The notes: generated by a model from the letters alone, not told the origin. 64,000 nt of DNA from Sphaerisporangium dianthi (GCF_042654065.1 NZ_JBHSFP010000006.1:1-64000); one strand, 5' to 3'; numbered from the stretch's first letter, positions 7,104-16,340 are shown. Numbers and translations: made by a program.

Positions 7104-7736
7104 ATGGTCAAGGTACTGATCGTGGACGATCACCGGCTCTTCCGGTCGGGGGTGCGCGCCGAGCTCGGCCCGCAGATCGAGGTGATCGGCGAGGCCGAGG
7201 ACGTCGAGTCCGCGGTCGGCGCCATCGAGACGCTCAAGCCCGACGTCGTCCTGCTCGACGTGCACATGCCCGGCGGCGGTGGGCAGGAGGTCCTGCGCCG
7301 GGTCCTCGGGTCGGGGTCGCCGGTCCGCTTCCTGGCGCTGTCGGTGTCGGACGCCGCGGAGGACGTCATCGGCGTCATCCGCGGCGGGGCCCGGGGGTAC
7401 GTCACCAAGACGATCAGCGGCAGGGAGCTCACGGACGCGATCGTCCGGGTGTCGGAGGGCGACGCGGTGTTCTCGCCCCGCCTGGCCGGCTTCGTCCTGG
7501 ACGCCTTCTCCTCCACCGAGGCGCCCTCCATCGACCCCGAGCTCGACTCCCTGACGACGCGCGAGCGCGAGGTGCTGAGGCTCATCGCGCGCGGGTACGC
7601 CTACAAGGAGATCGCGAAGGAGCTGTTCATCTCGGTGAAGACGGTCGAGACCCACGTCTCCTCCGTCCTGCGCAAACTCCAGCTGTCCAATCGGCACGAG
7701 CTCTCCCGCTGGGCCACCGCCCGGCGCCTCGTCTGA
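7104..7736 (+). CDS. NarL/LuxR-family response regulator
   Basis: The N-terminal receiver domain (VLIVDDHRLFR, phospho-acceptor Asp in VVLLDVHMPG, Lys in YVTKTI) is followed by a LuxR-type HTH near residues 145-205 (LTTREREVLRLIARGYAYKEIA, then SVKTVETHVSSVLRKL). I chose ATG 7104, ten bases after GAGGA; GTG 7098 is also possible and adds two residues. It is the partner of the PspC kinase directly upstream, with which it forms a two-component operon. Confidence 0.9.
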   Translation: MVKVLIVDDHRLFRSGVRAELGPQIEVIGEAEDVESAVGAIETLKPDVVLLDVHMPGGGGQEVLRRVLGSGSPVRFLALSVSDAAEDVIGVIRGGARGYVTKTISGRELTDAIVRVSEGDAVFSPRLAGFVLDAFSSTEAPSIDPELDSLTTREREVLRLIARGYAYKEIAKELFISVKTVETHVSSVLRKLQLSNRHELSRWATARRLV

Positions 7737-7742
7737 GCCGCC

Positions 7743-7760
7743 GGCCGGCCGCCGCCGGCC
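7743..7760 (+). terminator. GC-rich terminator hairpin after the two-component operon
   Basis: GGCCGGC (7743-7749) and GCCGGCC (7754-7760) form a stem with a 4-base loop directly after the regulator stop at 7736. There is no T-run. Confidence 0.4.
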
Positions 7761-7848
7761 GCGACCGGTCCTGGTCCGTCCCGCCCCGCCGTCGCCGGCC
7801 CGCGCGGAATCGTTCGCGATGGCATGACGGGTCGGCCAGGATGGACGT

Positions 7849-8544
7849 GTGACCCCTCGCGCAACACTGACGCTCGTGCTCGCGGCCGTGCTGGCCACGA
7901 GCTGCTCCTTCGCGCCATCACCGAAAGACGGGCACTCCGCGCCCGACCCCACCGCCGCAACCCGTTCCGGGTCCGCAAGCCCGTCGTCGGTCGGCCAGAC
8001 CTTCGAAGAGGACGTCGAGCTCGCGCGCACCCTCACCGAGCGCTACTGGCAGCAGACCTTCGAGACCGCCGGGCGCACCTACCGCCCGCTGACCAGGTTC
8101 GAGGCCTACTCCGGCCAGAACGGCCCCGACTGCGGCGGCCAGCCGTCGGTGCCCGAGAACGCCTTCTACTGCCCCGTCGGGCACTTCGTCGCCTACGACG
8201 AGCAGTGGATGGGCTCCTTGTACGACAAGCTGGGGGACGGCGCGGTGTACGTGATCATCCCGCACGAGATCGGCCACGCCGTGCAGGCGCAGCTCATGAG
8301 CGACTTCAGCCTCAACATCCAGCGCGAGCTGCAGGCCGACTGCTACGCCGGGGGCGCGCTGAAGGGCCTGATCGACGGCGGGCAGCTGGAGGCCGAGAGC
8401 GGCGACGACGAAGAGCTGCTGGCCAATCTCGCGGCGGCCGGCGACCCCACCGACATCTGGTGGCGCGAGGACGCCCACGGCACCCCGGTCCAACGCCAGC
8501 AGTTCTTCGCCAAGGGATTCAACGACGGCGTCAACGCCTGCTGA
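7849..8544 (+). CDS. Secreted neutral zinc metallopeptidase lipoprotein (YpfJ-like)
   Basis: This 231-residue protein has a short hydrophobic signal ending in the lipobox LATSC (Cys about residue 19), so it should be a membrane-anchored extracytoplasmic lipoprotein. A Ser/Pro-rich linker precedes the catalytic domain. HEIGH (about residue 143-147) is the HExxH zinc site, and the following QRELQADCYAG is the conserved third-ligand region of the putative neutral zinc metallopeptidase family. GTG 7849 sits six bases after CAGGAT, which suggests a leaderless transcript. The substrate is unknown. Confidence 0.85.
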   Translation: MTPRATLTLVLAAVLATSCSFAPSPKDGHSAPDPTAATRSGSASPSSVGQTFEEDVELARTLTERYWQQTFETAGRTYRPLTRFEAYSGQNGPDCGGQPSVPENAFYCPVGHFVAYDEQWMGSLYDKLGDGAVYVIIPHEIGHAVQAQLMSDFSLNIQRELQADCYAGGALKGLIDGGQLEAESGDDEELLANLAAAGDPTDIWWREDAHGTPVQRQQFFAKGFNDGVNAC

Positions 8545-8594
8545 CGCCCGTCCGTAACGTGGCCTGAGCGGCATCGGCCAGAGAGGTGGTGGTC

Positions 8595-9350
8595 ATGGAC
8601 GGCGACGCCGTTCCGGCTCATCGTGTCCTCGCGCCCGCGGTCGGCGTGCTGGTGGCGGCCAACGTGCTCAACAACCGCCTCGCCCGGCGCCTGGCGCCGC
8701 TGACCTCGGCCGCCGCCTCCGGCGCGCTCGTGCTCCTGGCGCGGCGCGGCGGGCTGTCCTGGTCCGAGCTGGGCTTCGCGGACGCGCGCCGTGGCGCGCG
8801 CATCGGCGGGTCCCTGGCCGCGGCCGTGGCGGCGGTGTACACGGCGGGTGTCCTGCTGCCGCCGACGCGGCGTTACTTCCGCGACCAGCGGGCGCTCGGC
8901 CTGTCCCGCGCCCGCCTGGCCGAGGAGGTCCTGCTCCAGGTGCCGTTCGGCACCGTGCTGCTGGAGGAGATCGCGTTCAGAGGCGTGCTGCCCGCCGCGC
9001 TGCGCCGTTCACACGGGCCGTTCGCGGCCGTCACGGGCTCGTCGGCCCTGTTCGGGCTCTGGCACATCCTGCCGTCCCTGGACATGGCGGACGCCAACCC
9101 CGCCCTCGGGCACCTCGTCCAGCCCGCCGACGCGGGGGTGGAGCACCGGGCGGGCGGGAGGAGCGCCGTGCCGCTGGTGGCGGGCTCGGTGGTGTTCACC
9201 GCGGCCGCGGGGGCGTTCTTCCTCGAACTGCGCGGGCGCGGCGGGCTGGCGGCGCCCGCGATGCTGCACCTGGCCACCAACACCCTCGGATTCCTCGCCG
9301 CCCGCGCCACCCGCCGCCTCGATCGCCGGGGGCGTCGCGGCGGCCGGTGA
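8595..9350 (+). CDS. CPBP-family intramembrane metalloprotease (CAAX/Abi type)
   Basis: This is a polytopic membrane protein of about 251 residues. It has the CPBP motifs: EEIAFRG (motif 1, ExxxR type), FGLWH (motif 2) and HLATN (motif 3), all needed for zinc binding and catalysis in Rce1-like proteases. ATG 8595 is eight bases after GAGAGG; GTG 8586 and 8589 are upstream alternatives. It ends six bases from the convergent deacetylase gene. The substrate is not inferable. Confidence 0.85.
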   Translation: MDGDAVPAHRVLAPAVGVLVAANVLNNRLARRLAPLTSAAASGALVLLARRGGLSWSELGFADARRGARIGGSLAAAVAAVYTAGVLLPPTRRYFRDQRALGLSRARLAEEVLLQVPFGTVLLEEIAFRGVLPAALRRSHGPFAAVTGSSALFGLWHILPSLDMADANPALGHLVQPADAGVEHRAGGRSAVPLVAGSVVFTAAAGAFFLELRGRGGLAAPAMLHLATNTLGFLAARATRRLDRRGRRGGR

Positions 9351-9355
9351 GGGGT

Positions 9356-10084
9356 TCAGGCGGTGGGGACGACCTGGAACGCCTCGGCGTAGGCGCCCTC
9401 CGGCAGGCCGGCGGCCTTGGCGTTCATCGCGAGCCAGCCCTTGACGAAGCCTTCGAGCGCGTCGTCCATGTGGGAGGTCTGGCTGACGTGCGCCCGCAGC
9501 GCCTGGAACTTGCGGTCGAGCGTGGCGGTGACGTCCACGTAGTGGTTGTTGGCCTGGCCGCCGGTCAGCCACACCTCGCGCGCGCTCCACGCCGCAAGCC
9601 CCTCCTCGGCGAGCAGCTCGGGGAAGGCGTACGGGTTGCGCGCGTCGGGGTAGACCGCGTCGAGCGTCGCGCCGCCGACGGCGCGGTGGTCGGGGTGGCT
9701 CGGCCCCATGCGCAGGTAGTTGCGCTCGGGGTGGGAGGTGATGACCCGGTCGGGGCGCACCTGGCGGATCACCCGGGCGATGTCGCGGCGCAGGGGCAGG
9801 GTCGGCTCCACCGTGCCGTCCTTGTAGCCGAGGAAGCGCAGATCCTCGACGCCGACCACCTTGGCCGCCTCGGTCTGCTCGGTGCGCCGCAGCGCGGCCA
9901 TCCCGCCGTTGTCGAGCTCGCGGTCGAACCCTCCGGCGTCACCGTCGGTGACGACGCAGTACACGACGCGGATACCCTTGTCGGTGAAGCCGGCGATGGT
10001 GCCCGCCGCTCCGAAGTCGACGTCGTCGGGGTGCGCGGTCACCACCAGAACCGTGCCGATCTCGGCGTCGTCAAGTGCGGTCAC
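9356..10084 (-). CDS. PIG-L family N-acetylglucosaminyl deacetylase
   Basis: This 242-residue zinc deacetylase of the GlcNAc-PI/MshB/Mca superfamily has AHPDDVDFG near the N-terminus (Asp catalytic base, His/Asp zinc ligands) and SHPDH with the third ligand His about residue 150. It starts at GTG 10084, five bases after an AAGGAGGA site. Family members deacetylate GlcNAc-inositol or cleave mycothiol conjugates; which substrate applies here cannot be told. It is transcribed divergently from pcrA. Confidence 0.85.
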   Translation of the reverse strand: MTALDDAEIGTVLVVTAHPDDVDFGAAGTIAGFTDKGIRVVYCVVTDGDAGGFDRELDNGGMAALRRTEQTEAAKVVGVEDLRFLGYKDGTVEPTLPLRRDIARVIRQVRPDRVITSHPERNYLRMGPSHPDHRAVGGATLDAVYPDARNPYAFPELLAEEGLAAWSAREVWLTGGQANNHYVDVTATLDRKFQALRAHVSQTSHMDDALEGFVKGWLAMNAKAAGLPEGAYAEAFQVVPTA

Positions 10085-10234
10085 GATCGTCCTCCTTGGT
10101 TCCACTGGGCGCTGAACAAGCGGCGCGGCCGTGATATTTCCGACCGGCGCGTGACGTGCGGATGTCGTGCGGCGGGAAACCCGTCCGGCGGCCTGAGTGG
10201 AGCCGAAGCGGTGCCCATTGTCGGTGGGCGGCCA

Positions 10235-10240
10235 TAATCT
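10235..10240 (+). promoter_or_regulatory. -10 box of a probably leaderless pcrA promoter
   Basis: TAATCT lies six bases upstream of the GTG start at 10247, placing the expected transcription start on the start codon itself. No Shine-Dalgarno fits the GTG, which is consistent with leaderless translation. Confidence 0.45.
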
Positions 10241-10246
10241 AGGGGC

Positions 10247-12517
10247 GTGTCGACCCGAGCCGTGAACCCCATTGTTGATCATCCTTTGCTCGACGGGCTC
10301 AACCCGCAGCAGCGGGACGCCGTCGTCCACGAGGGCAGCCCGCTGCTGATCGTCGCCGGGGCGGGGTCGGGGAAGACGCGCGTGCTCACCCACCGCATCG
10401 CCTACCTGCTGTCCGAGCGGGACGCGCAGCCTCAGGAGATCCTGGCGATCACCTTCACCAACAAGGCCGCCAGAGAGATGAAAGAGCGGGTCGACCGGCT
10501 CATCGGCCCGAGGTCCAAGGCCATGTGGGTGATGACCTTCCACAGCGCCTGCGTCCGCATTCTGCGCAGGGAGGCCAAGCGGCTGGGCTTCACCTCCAGC
10601 TTCTCGATCTACGACCAGGCCGACTCCCAGCGGCTGATGGCGATGGTGTGCCGCGAGCTCGACCTCGACCCCAAGCGCTACCCGCCGCGCTCGTTCTCCG
10701 CGCAGGTGAGCAACCTCAAGAACGAGCTGATCGACTACGAGACGGCGGCGGGCAAGGCCCAGACCCATCTCGAACGCACGCTCGCCGAGGCCTACGCCTC
10801 CTATCAGCGCAGGCTCACCGAGGCCGGCGCGATGGACTTCGACGACATCATCATGCTGACGGTCACCCTGTTCCAGCTCTTCCCCGACGTGGCCGAGCAC
10901 TACAGGCGCCGCTTCCGCCACGTGATGGTCGACGAGTACCAGGACACCAACCACGCCCAGTACATCCTGATCAGAGAGCTGGTCGGCCACCCCGAGCTGC
11001 GCACCGCCGACGGCGATCTGGTGCGCGAGGGCTCGGTCGAGCCCGCCGAGCTGTGCGTGGTCGGCGACGCCGACCAGTCGATCTACGCCTTCCGCGGCGC
11101 CACCATCCGCAACATCCTCGAGTTCGAGCGCGACTATCCCAACGCCCGCACGATCTTGCTGGAGCAGAACTACCGCTCCACGCAGACCATCCTGTCGGCC
11201 GCCAACGCCGTGATCTCGCGCAACGAGAGCCGCAAGCCCAAGAACCTCTGGTCCGACCAGGGCGCAGGTCCCAAGATCGTCGGGTACGTGGCCGACAACG
11301 AGCACGACGAGGCCATGTTCGTCGCCCAGGAGGTCGACCGCCTCGCCGACGAGGACGACGTGACGCCCGGCCAGGTCGCCGTCTTCTACCGCACCAACGC
11401 CGCCTCCCGCGTGTTCGAAGAGATCTTCATCCGCACCGGCCTGCCGTACAAGGTCGTCGGCGGCGTGCGGTTCTACGAGCGCAAGGAGGTCCGCGACCTG
11501 CTGGCCTACCTCCGCGTGCTCGCCAACCCCAGCGACACCGTCTCGCTGCGCCGCGTCCTGAACGTCCCCAAGCGCGGCATCGGCGACCGCGCCGAGGCGA
11601 TGGTGGAGGCCTTCTCCATCCGCGAGCGCATCCCCTTCTACGAGGCGCTGAGCCGGGCGGAGGACGCGCCGGGCCTGGCCACCCGGTCGCTCAACGCCAT
11701 CAAGGAGTTCGTCGCCCTGCTGGAGGATCTCCGCGGCAAGGAGCTGCCGATCTCCGAGCTGGCCGAGGAGGTCCTGGCCGGCACCGGCTACCGCACCGAG
11801 CTGGAAACCTCGGGCGACCCGCAGGACGAGAGCCGGCTCGAGAACCTCAACGAGCTCATCTCCGTCGCCCAGGAGTTCGAGGAGGCCAATCCCGACGGCA
11901 CCCTGGTCGACTTCCTCGAGCAGGTCTCCCTGGTCGCCGACGCCGACCAGATCCCCGAGGGGGAGGACCACCAGGGCGTCGTCACGCTGATGACCCTGCA
12001 CACCGCGAAGGGGCTCGAGTTCCCCGTGGTCTTCCTCACCGGCCTCGAGGACGGCGTCTTCCCGCACATGCGTTCCCTGGGCGAGCCCCGCGAGCTGGAG
12101 GAGGAACGCCGCCTGGCCTATGTCGGCATCACCCGCGCCCAGCAGCGGCTCTACATCTCGCGCGCCGCCGTCCGCAGCTCGTGGGGGTCGCCGGCGTTCA
12201 ACCCGGCGTCGCGGTTCCTGGCCGAGGTGCCGGGCGACCTGGTCGACTGGCGCGGCGACCCGGCCAAGAACGCCTGGGGCGCCGCCACCAAGCGCGAGAC
12301 CCGCGCCGAGAGCCGCACCGCGGCGGCGTCGCGCAAGACCGGCGGCAGGGTGATCCCGAACCTCAGCCCCGGCGACCGCGTGACGCACGACCAGTTCGGG
12401 CTCGGCACCGTGGTCTCCGTGGACGGCATGGCCGAGAAGACGAAGGTGAAGGTCGACTTCGGTTCGGGCGGCGAGAAGACCCTCCTGCTCGCCTACGCCC
12501 CCATCGAGAAGCTCTGA
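10247..12517 (+). CDS. pcrA: ATP-dependent DNA helicase PcrA/UvrD
   Basis: This is a 756-residue superfamily 1 3'-5' helicase with all the classical motifs: Q-motif LNPQQRDAV, Walker A GAGSGKT (about 37-43), TFTNKAA (Ia), DEYQDT (about 228, Walker B), GDADQSIYAFRGA (III), QNYRST, LHTAKGLEF (V) and VGITRAQQRLY (VI, about 625). A C-terminal Tudor-like segment (GDRVTHDQFGLGTVVSV) is the RNA-polymerase-binding element found in PcrA. It acts in nucleotide-excision and replication-fork repair. GTG 10247 immediately follows a -10-like box. A strong terminator follows. Confidence 0.95.
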   Translation: MSTRAVNPIVDHPLLDGLNPQQRDAVVHEGSPLLIVAGAGSGKTRVLTHRIAYLLSERDAQPQEILAITFTNKAAREMKERVDRLIGPRSKAMWVMTFHSACVRILRREAKRLGFTSSFSIYDQADSQRLMAMVCRELDLDPKRYPPRSFSAQVSNLKNELIDYETAAGKAQTHLERTLAEAYASYQRRLTEAGAMDFDDIIMLTVTLFQLFPDVAEHYRRRFRHVMVDEYQDTNHAQYILIRELVGHPELRTADGDLVREGSVEPAELCVVGDADQSIYAFRGATIRNILEFERDYPNARTILLEQNYRSTQTILSAANAVISRNESRKPKNLWSDQGAGPKIVGYVADNEHDEAMFVAQEVDRLADEDDVTPGQVAVFYRTNAASRVFEEIFIRTGLPYKVVGGVRFYERKEVRDLLAYLRVLANPSDTVSLRRVLNVPKRGIGDRAEAMVEAFSIRERIPFYEALSRAEDAPGLATRSLNAIKEFVALLEDLRGKELPISELAEEVLAGTGYRTELETSGDPQDESRLENLNELISVAQEFEEANPDGTLVDFLEQVSLVADADQIPEGEDHQGVVTLMTLHTAKGLEFPVVFLTGLEDGVFPHMRSLGEPRELEEERRLAYVGITRAQQRLYISRAAVRSSWGSPAFNPASRFLAEVPGDLVDWRGDPAKNAWGAATKRETRAESRTAAASRKTGGRVIPNLSPGDRVTHDQFGLGTVVSVDGMAEKTKVKVDFGSGGEKTLLLAYAPIEKL

Positions 12518-12537
12518 ACCCCCCGCATCCAGACGAT

Positions 12538-12565
12538 CCCCGCTCCGGCCGCGGCCGGAGCGGGG
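12538..12565 (+). terminator. Perfect 28-bp palindrome terminator after pcrA
   Basis: Each half is 14 bp (CCCCGCTCCGGCCG and its exact complement), 20 bases after the pcrA stop. As RNA it would form a very stable stem. Confidence 0.65.
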
Positions 12566-12611
12566 CGCGAGAACGGGTGAGTCTCGCAACGGGTGAGGGC
12601 CCGAGAACGTG

Positions 12612-12644
12612 AGGCCCGGTGAGCAGGCGGTGCTCACCGGGCCT
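12612..12644. terminator. Hairpin between pcrA and the convergent secreted-protein gene
   Basis: AGGCCCGGTGAGCA (12612-12625) and TGCTCACCGGGCCT (12631-12644) form a perfect 14-bp stem with loop GGCGG. It can serve either of the two convergent genes. Confidence 0.65.
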
Positions 12645-12787
12645 TCGTGCTGGTCGGTCCCTTCGGTTCTCCGGTTCTCCGGTTCGGCGTTCGCGAGAGG
12701 CCGCGCTCGGGACCGTCGTGGTGAAGCCGTCCGGGACGTCGGAGCCGAGATCGTCGTAGCCGATCACTTCATCGGCGGCGGCGGGGG

Positions 12788-13681
12788 TCAGTTCTCACGC
12801 GTGGCCATGCCGGTGATCCTGGTGGTCAGGTCGGGGATCACCGGGAGGTCTTCGCCGAGGTCCTTCTCGTCGATGACCAGATCGGCCGGGGGCGCCGCGA
12901 TGACGGCCTTGCCGCCCCAGGATGCGTAGCGGTTGTCGTTGGCGATGTACACGTCGCCCATGCCCGGACCGACGGGCAGCGAGATCTTCGTCTGGAACCG
13001 GCGGGGCAGCCGGTCGCCGCCGACCCACAGCTTCCACGGCACCATGATCTTTGGGCCCTTCCGCGCCGTGGCCAGGGACGCGAGGCTCGGAGTGGTCCTG
13101 GCGAGCGCGGACAGGGCGATCGAGCCGCGGAGCAGCGTGGTCCTGGCGCCGCCGACCTTGCCGCCGGGGCTCTCGGCCTTCGTGGTCGCGAGGAGGGCCT
13201 TCAGGGTCTTCGGCTGGAGGATGTCGACCGAGTTGCTGTAGGGCGCGGCCTTCGCGACGCGCACCCAGGTGCGGCCGGCGGGCAGCAGCTCGTCGTACAG
13301 CGCGCTCTTCAGGTACATCTTGCCGTCGATCACGACGGTGCGGACGGTGGTGTCACCGTCGCCGGCGTCGCCCTTGAGAGTGGTCTTAAGGCTGTAGGCG
13401 TCGACGCCGGACTTGCCGAAACGCAGGCTGCCCGTCTGCCGGTACGCGAACAGGTCCTCGCCGTCGATGCCCATGCGCGTGTACTCGTCGACCCGTACGC
13501 TGCTCTTCTTCGCGAACTGCAGGCGCAGGGCGTCGGCAGGGCTGCCCGGGACGGGCTTCGGAGTGGCGGGCGCCGCCTTCGCGGCGGCGGCGGGCGCCGA
13601 TCGCGCGGTGGCCGGAGTCGCGGCCAGCGTGAGCGCGGGTGCGACCGCGGCGGTCGCTACCAGGGCGATCAATCGCCTCAT
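12788..13681 (-). CDS. Secreted LppX/LprAFG-like protein
   Basis: This 297-residue protein has a clear Sec signal peptide (MRRLIALVATAAVAPALTL, AxA-type site near residues 20-27), an Ala/Pro-rich linker and a beta-rich domain with recurring statements such as TTVRTVVIDGKMYLKS and WKLWVGGDRLPRRF. Those features resemble the mycobacterial LppX/LprG fold (lipid carrier) and related actinobacterial proteins. There is no lipobox Cys, so it should be released or wall-associated. ATG 13681 is preceded by GGGAGG about 12 bases upstream. The ligand is unknown. Confidence 0.6.
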   Translation of the reverse strand: MRRLIALVATAAVAPALTLAATPATARSAPAAAAKAAPATPKPVPGSPADALRLQFAKKSSVRVDEYTRMGIDGEDLFAYRQTGSLRFGKSGVDAYSLKTTLKGDAGDGDTTVRTVVIDGKMYLKSALYDELLPAGRTWVRVAKAAPYSNSVDILQPKTLKALLATTKAESPGGKVGGARTTLLRGSIALSALARTTPSLASLATARKGPKIMVPWKLWVGGDRLPRRFQTKISLPVGPGMGDVYIANDNRYASWGGKAVIAAPPADLVIDEKDLGEDLPVIPDLTTRITGMATREN

Positions 13682-14006
13682 TTGGGGGGTTCCTCCCGTT
13701 ATATGCCCTCGCCCCGTCGTCGAGAGACCTCGGCATTCTCGTAAGTCAAGATCACGGTGAAATCACGACATGCACCGAAATGTGGGTAAGCATGGTGATG
13801 CAGAGCCACTGCCGGATATGCGGGAATCTTGGGAAAAGTGGCGTATCTCATTACCCGAGGCGTGGAGGTAATGGCCCCCCGGCGAGCGCTCCACGTCCTG
13901 GTGGCGGCTAGGCTTCTCAGGCCAGGCTTCCGGCGGATCGCGGGTGCCTTGAGGTCTGGCCTCAACGTAGAGAAGAAGACAGCCGGACAAGCAAGGACGG
14001 ACCCTC
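13682..14006. other. Intergenic region upstream of sucC
   Basis: These 325 bases separate the divergent secreted-protein gene from sucC and must contain both promoters. The only structure I see is the short inverted repeat TTGAGG-TCTGG-CCTCAA at 13949-13965, about 40 bases before sucC. It could be an operator or a small hairpin. I see no reliable -35/-10 pair and no gene. Confidence 0.4.
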
Positions 14007-15185
14007 GTGGACCTGTTCGAACATCAGGCGAAGGAGCTCTTCGCGGAGTATGGCATCCCGGTGCCGCGCGGCGTCGTCGCGCACACCGTGGAGGAGGCAC
14101 GGGCGGCAGCCGAGCGGCTGACCGGCCGTGTGGTCGTCAAGGCCCAGGTCAAGACCGGGGGCCGCGGCAAGGCGGGAGGCGTCAAGGTCGCCGACGACGC
14201 CGCCGACGCCGAGAGCAAGGCCACCGGCATCCTCGGTATGGACATCAAGGGGCACACGGTCCACAAGGTCCTCGTCGAAGAGGCCAGTGCGATCGCCGAG
14301 GAGTACTACTTCTCCTTCCTGCTCGACCGCGCGAACCGCACCTTCCTCGCCATCTGCTCCGCCGCGGGCGGCATGGAGATCGAAGAGGTCGCGCACACCT
14401 CGCCCGACAAGGTCGCCCAGATCCCGGTCTCCCCGCTGACCGGCGTCGACCGCGCGCGCGCTCGCGAGATCGCCCAGGCGGGCGGTCTCCCCGAGGTCGC
14501 GCTGGACGGCGCCGCCGAGATCATCGAGAAGCTCTGGGCCGTCTTCGTGGACGAGGACGCCACGCTGGTCGAGGTCAACCCGATGATCCTGACCGACGAC
14601 GGCCAGGTGAAGGCGCTCGACGGCAAGGTCAGCCTCGACGACAACGCCGACTTCCGTCAGGGCGAGCACGGGTCCTACGCCGACAAGGCCGCCGAGGACC
14701 CGCTGGAGGCCCGGGCGAAAGAGAAGGACCTCAACTACGTCAAGCTCGACGGCTCCGTGGGCATCATCGGCAACGGCGCCGGCCTGGTCATGTCGACCCT
14801 CGACGTCGTCGCCTACGCCGGCGAGCAGTTTGGCGGCCAGCGTCCGGCGAACTTCCTCGACATCGGCGGCGGGGCCTCGGCCGAGGTCATGGCCAACGGC
14901 CTTGAGATCGTGCTGTCCGACCCGGCCGTCAAGTCGGTCTTCGTGAACGTCTTCGGCGGCATCACCGCCTGCGACGCCGTCGCCAACGGCATCGTCTCGG
15001 CGTTCAAGCTGCTCTCCGAGCGCGGTGAGTCGGTCACCCACCCGCTGGTCGTCCGGCTGGACGGCAACAACGCCACCCTCGGGCGGCAGATTCTCAGCGA
15101 CGCGGGCCTGCCCCGCGTCGAACTCGTGGACACTATGGACGAAGCGGCCAAGCGCGCCGCCGAGCTCGCTGCGGTAGGTGCGTAA
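14007..15185 (+). CDS. sucC: Succinyl-CoA synthetase (ADP-forming) beta subunit
   Basis: This 392-residue TCA-cycle enzyme subunit makes ATP/GTP from succinyl-CoA together with SucD. It starts with DLFEHQAKELFAEYGIPVPRG and contains the ATP-grasp fold (VVVKAQVKTGGRGKAGGVK), EVNPMILTDDG and the C-terminal CoA-ligase part GIIGNGAGLVMSTLD, then DIGGGASAE. GTG 14007 follows an AAGGA site. Its stop overlaps the ATG of sucD by one base (TAATG), so the two subunits are coupled. Confidence 0.95.
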   Translation: MDLFEHQAKELFAEYGIPVPRGVVAHTVEEARAAAERLTGRVVVKAQVKTGGRGKAGGVKVADDAADAESKATGILGMDIKGHTVHKVLVEEASAIAEEYYFSFLLDRANRTFLAICSAAGGMEIEEVAHTSPDKVAQIPVSPLTGVDRARAREIAQAGGLPEVALDGAAEIIEKLWAVFVDEDATLVEVNPMILTDDGQVKALDGKVSLDDNADFRQGEHGSYADKAAEDPLEARAKEKDLNYVKLDGSVGIIGNGAGLVMSTLDVVAYAGEQFGGQRPANFLDIGGGASAEVMANGLEIVLSDPAVKSVFVNVFGGITACDAVANGIVSAFKLLSERGESVTHPLVVRLDGNNATLGRQILSDAGLPRVELVDTMDEAAKRAAELAAVGA

Positions 15186-16072
15186 TGGCAATCTGGCTGA
15201 CCGAGAACAGCAAGATCATCGTCCAGGGCATCACGGGTTCCGAGGGCTCCAAGCACACCCGGCGCATGCTGAAGGCCGGTGCGAAGGTCGTCGGCGGTAC
15301 CAACCCCCGCAAGGCGGGCACCACCGTCGACTTCGACGGCGTGGAGCTTCCGGTCTTCGCGACCGTGGCCGAGGCCGTGGCCGCCACCGGCGCCGACGTC
15401 ACCGTCATCTTCGTGCCGCCGGCGGGCACCAAGACCGCCGTCAAGGAGGCCATCGACGCCGAGATCCCGCTCGCCGTCGTCATCACCGAGGGCGTGCCGG
15501 TCCACGACTCCACCGAGTTCTGGGCGTACGCCATCGCCAAGGGCGGCAAGACCCGCATCATCGGCCCGAACTGCCCCGGCATCGCCTCGCCCGGCGCCTC
15601 CAACGCGGGCATCATCCCGGCCGACATCACCTCCTCGGGTCGCATCGGCCTGGTGAGCAAGTCGGGGACGCTGACCTACCAGCTGATGTACGAGTTGCGT
15701 GACATCGGGTTCTCCACGGCGGTGGGCATCGGCGGCGACCCGGTGATCGGCACGACGCACATCGACGCGCTGGAGGCCTTCCAGGCCGATCCGGAGACCG
15801 AGGCGATCGTGATGATCGGCGAGATCGGCGGCGACGCCGAGGAGCGTGCGGCGGCCTACATCGAGCAGCACGTGACCAAGCCGGTGGTCGCCTATGTGGC
15901 GGGGTTCACCGCGCCCGAGGGCAAGACGATGGGCCACGCCGGGGCGATCGTGTCGGGTTCGGCGGGCACGGCGCAGGCGAAGAAGGAAGCGCTGGAGAAG
16001 GTCGGCGTGCGGGTCGGCAAGACCCCCAGCGAGACCGCCCGTCTCATGCGCGACATCATGCGCTCCCGCTGA
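15185..16072 (+). CDS. sucD: Succinyl-CoA synthetase alpha subunit
   Basis: This is a 295-residue subunit with a CoA-binding Rossmann domain (VQGITGSEGSKHTRRM) and GPNCPGI. The phospho-histidine is in the motif GHAGAIVSGSAGTA (His about residue 250). It is translated from an ATG overlapping the sucC stop. The sucC-sucD-PerM-like-purN-purH order is conserved in actinobacteria, including mycobacteria. Confidence 0.95.
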   Translation: MAIWLTENSKIIVQGITGSEGSKHTRRMLKAGAKVVGGTNPRKAGTTVDFDGVELPVFATVAEAVAATGADVTVIFVPPAGTKTAVKEAIDAEIPLAVVITEGVPVHDSTEFWAYAIAKGGKTRIIGPNCPGIASPGASNAGIIPADITSSGRIGLVSKSGTLTYQLMYELRDIGFSTAVGIGGDPVIGTTHIDALEAFQADPETEAIVMIGEIGGDAEERAAAYIEQHVTKPVVAYVAGFTAPEGKTMGHAGAIVSGSAGTAQAKKEALEKVGVRVGKTPSETARLMRDIMRSR

Positions 16073-16318
16073 CACGACCGCGCCACCGCTGACCGCGCCA
16101 CCGCTGACCGCGCTGCCGCGGATCCCGGTACCTCCAGGATCCCGGTGCCTGCGGGATCCCGGAACCCGGCATCTCCGGGATCCCTTATCTGAGGGGTCCC
16201 GGTGCCTGCGGGGTTCCGGAACCCGGTACCTCCGGGATCCCCGTATCTGAGGGGTCCCGGCGCCTGGGGGTCCCGACACGTGCGGGGTCCCGGTACCTCC
16301 GGGATCTCGGGTACCGCG
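16073..16318. repeat. GC-rich degenerate repeat array with 57-58-bp tandem units
   Basis: Two nearly identical units lie head to tail at 16144-16200 and 16201-16258. Each begins GGTGCCTGCGGG and ends TATCTGAGGGGTCCC. Partial copies of the GGTACCTCCGGGATC element extend to about 16318, and two copies of a short ACCGCGCCACCGCTG element open the region near 16079. Open frames across it are low-complexity repeats, so it is probably non-coding. Confidence 0.75.
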
Positions 16319-16340
16319 TGAGCGCGATGGGTGAGACCCA

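Noticed and set aside
10525..12612. 695-codon plus-strand frame
   Set aside because: It lies in the +1 frame inside pcrA, with Arg/Pro/Gly-rich composition and no motifs.
9356..12637. 1093-codon minus-strand frame
   Set aside because: Only its last 242 codons (the PIG-L deacetylase) are real; the rest is antisense to pcrA and crosses its terminator.
16073..16318. CRISPR array
   Set aside because: Repeat units are directly adjacent with no unique spacers, and no cas genes are present. The same holds for the arrays at 34687, 47520 and 52751.
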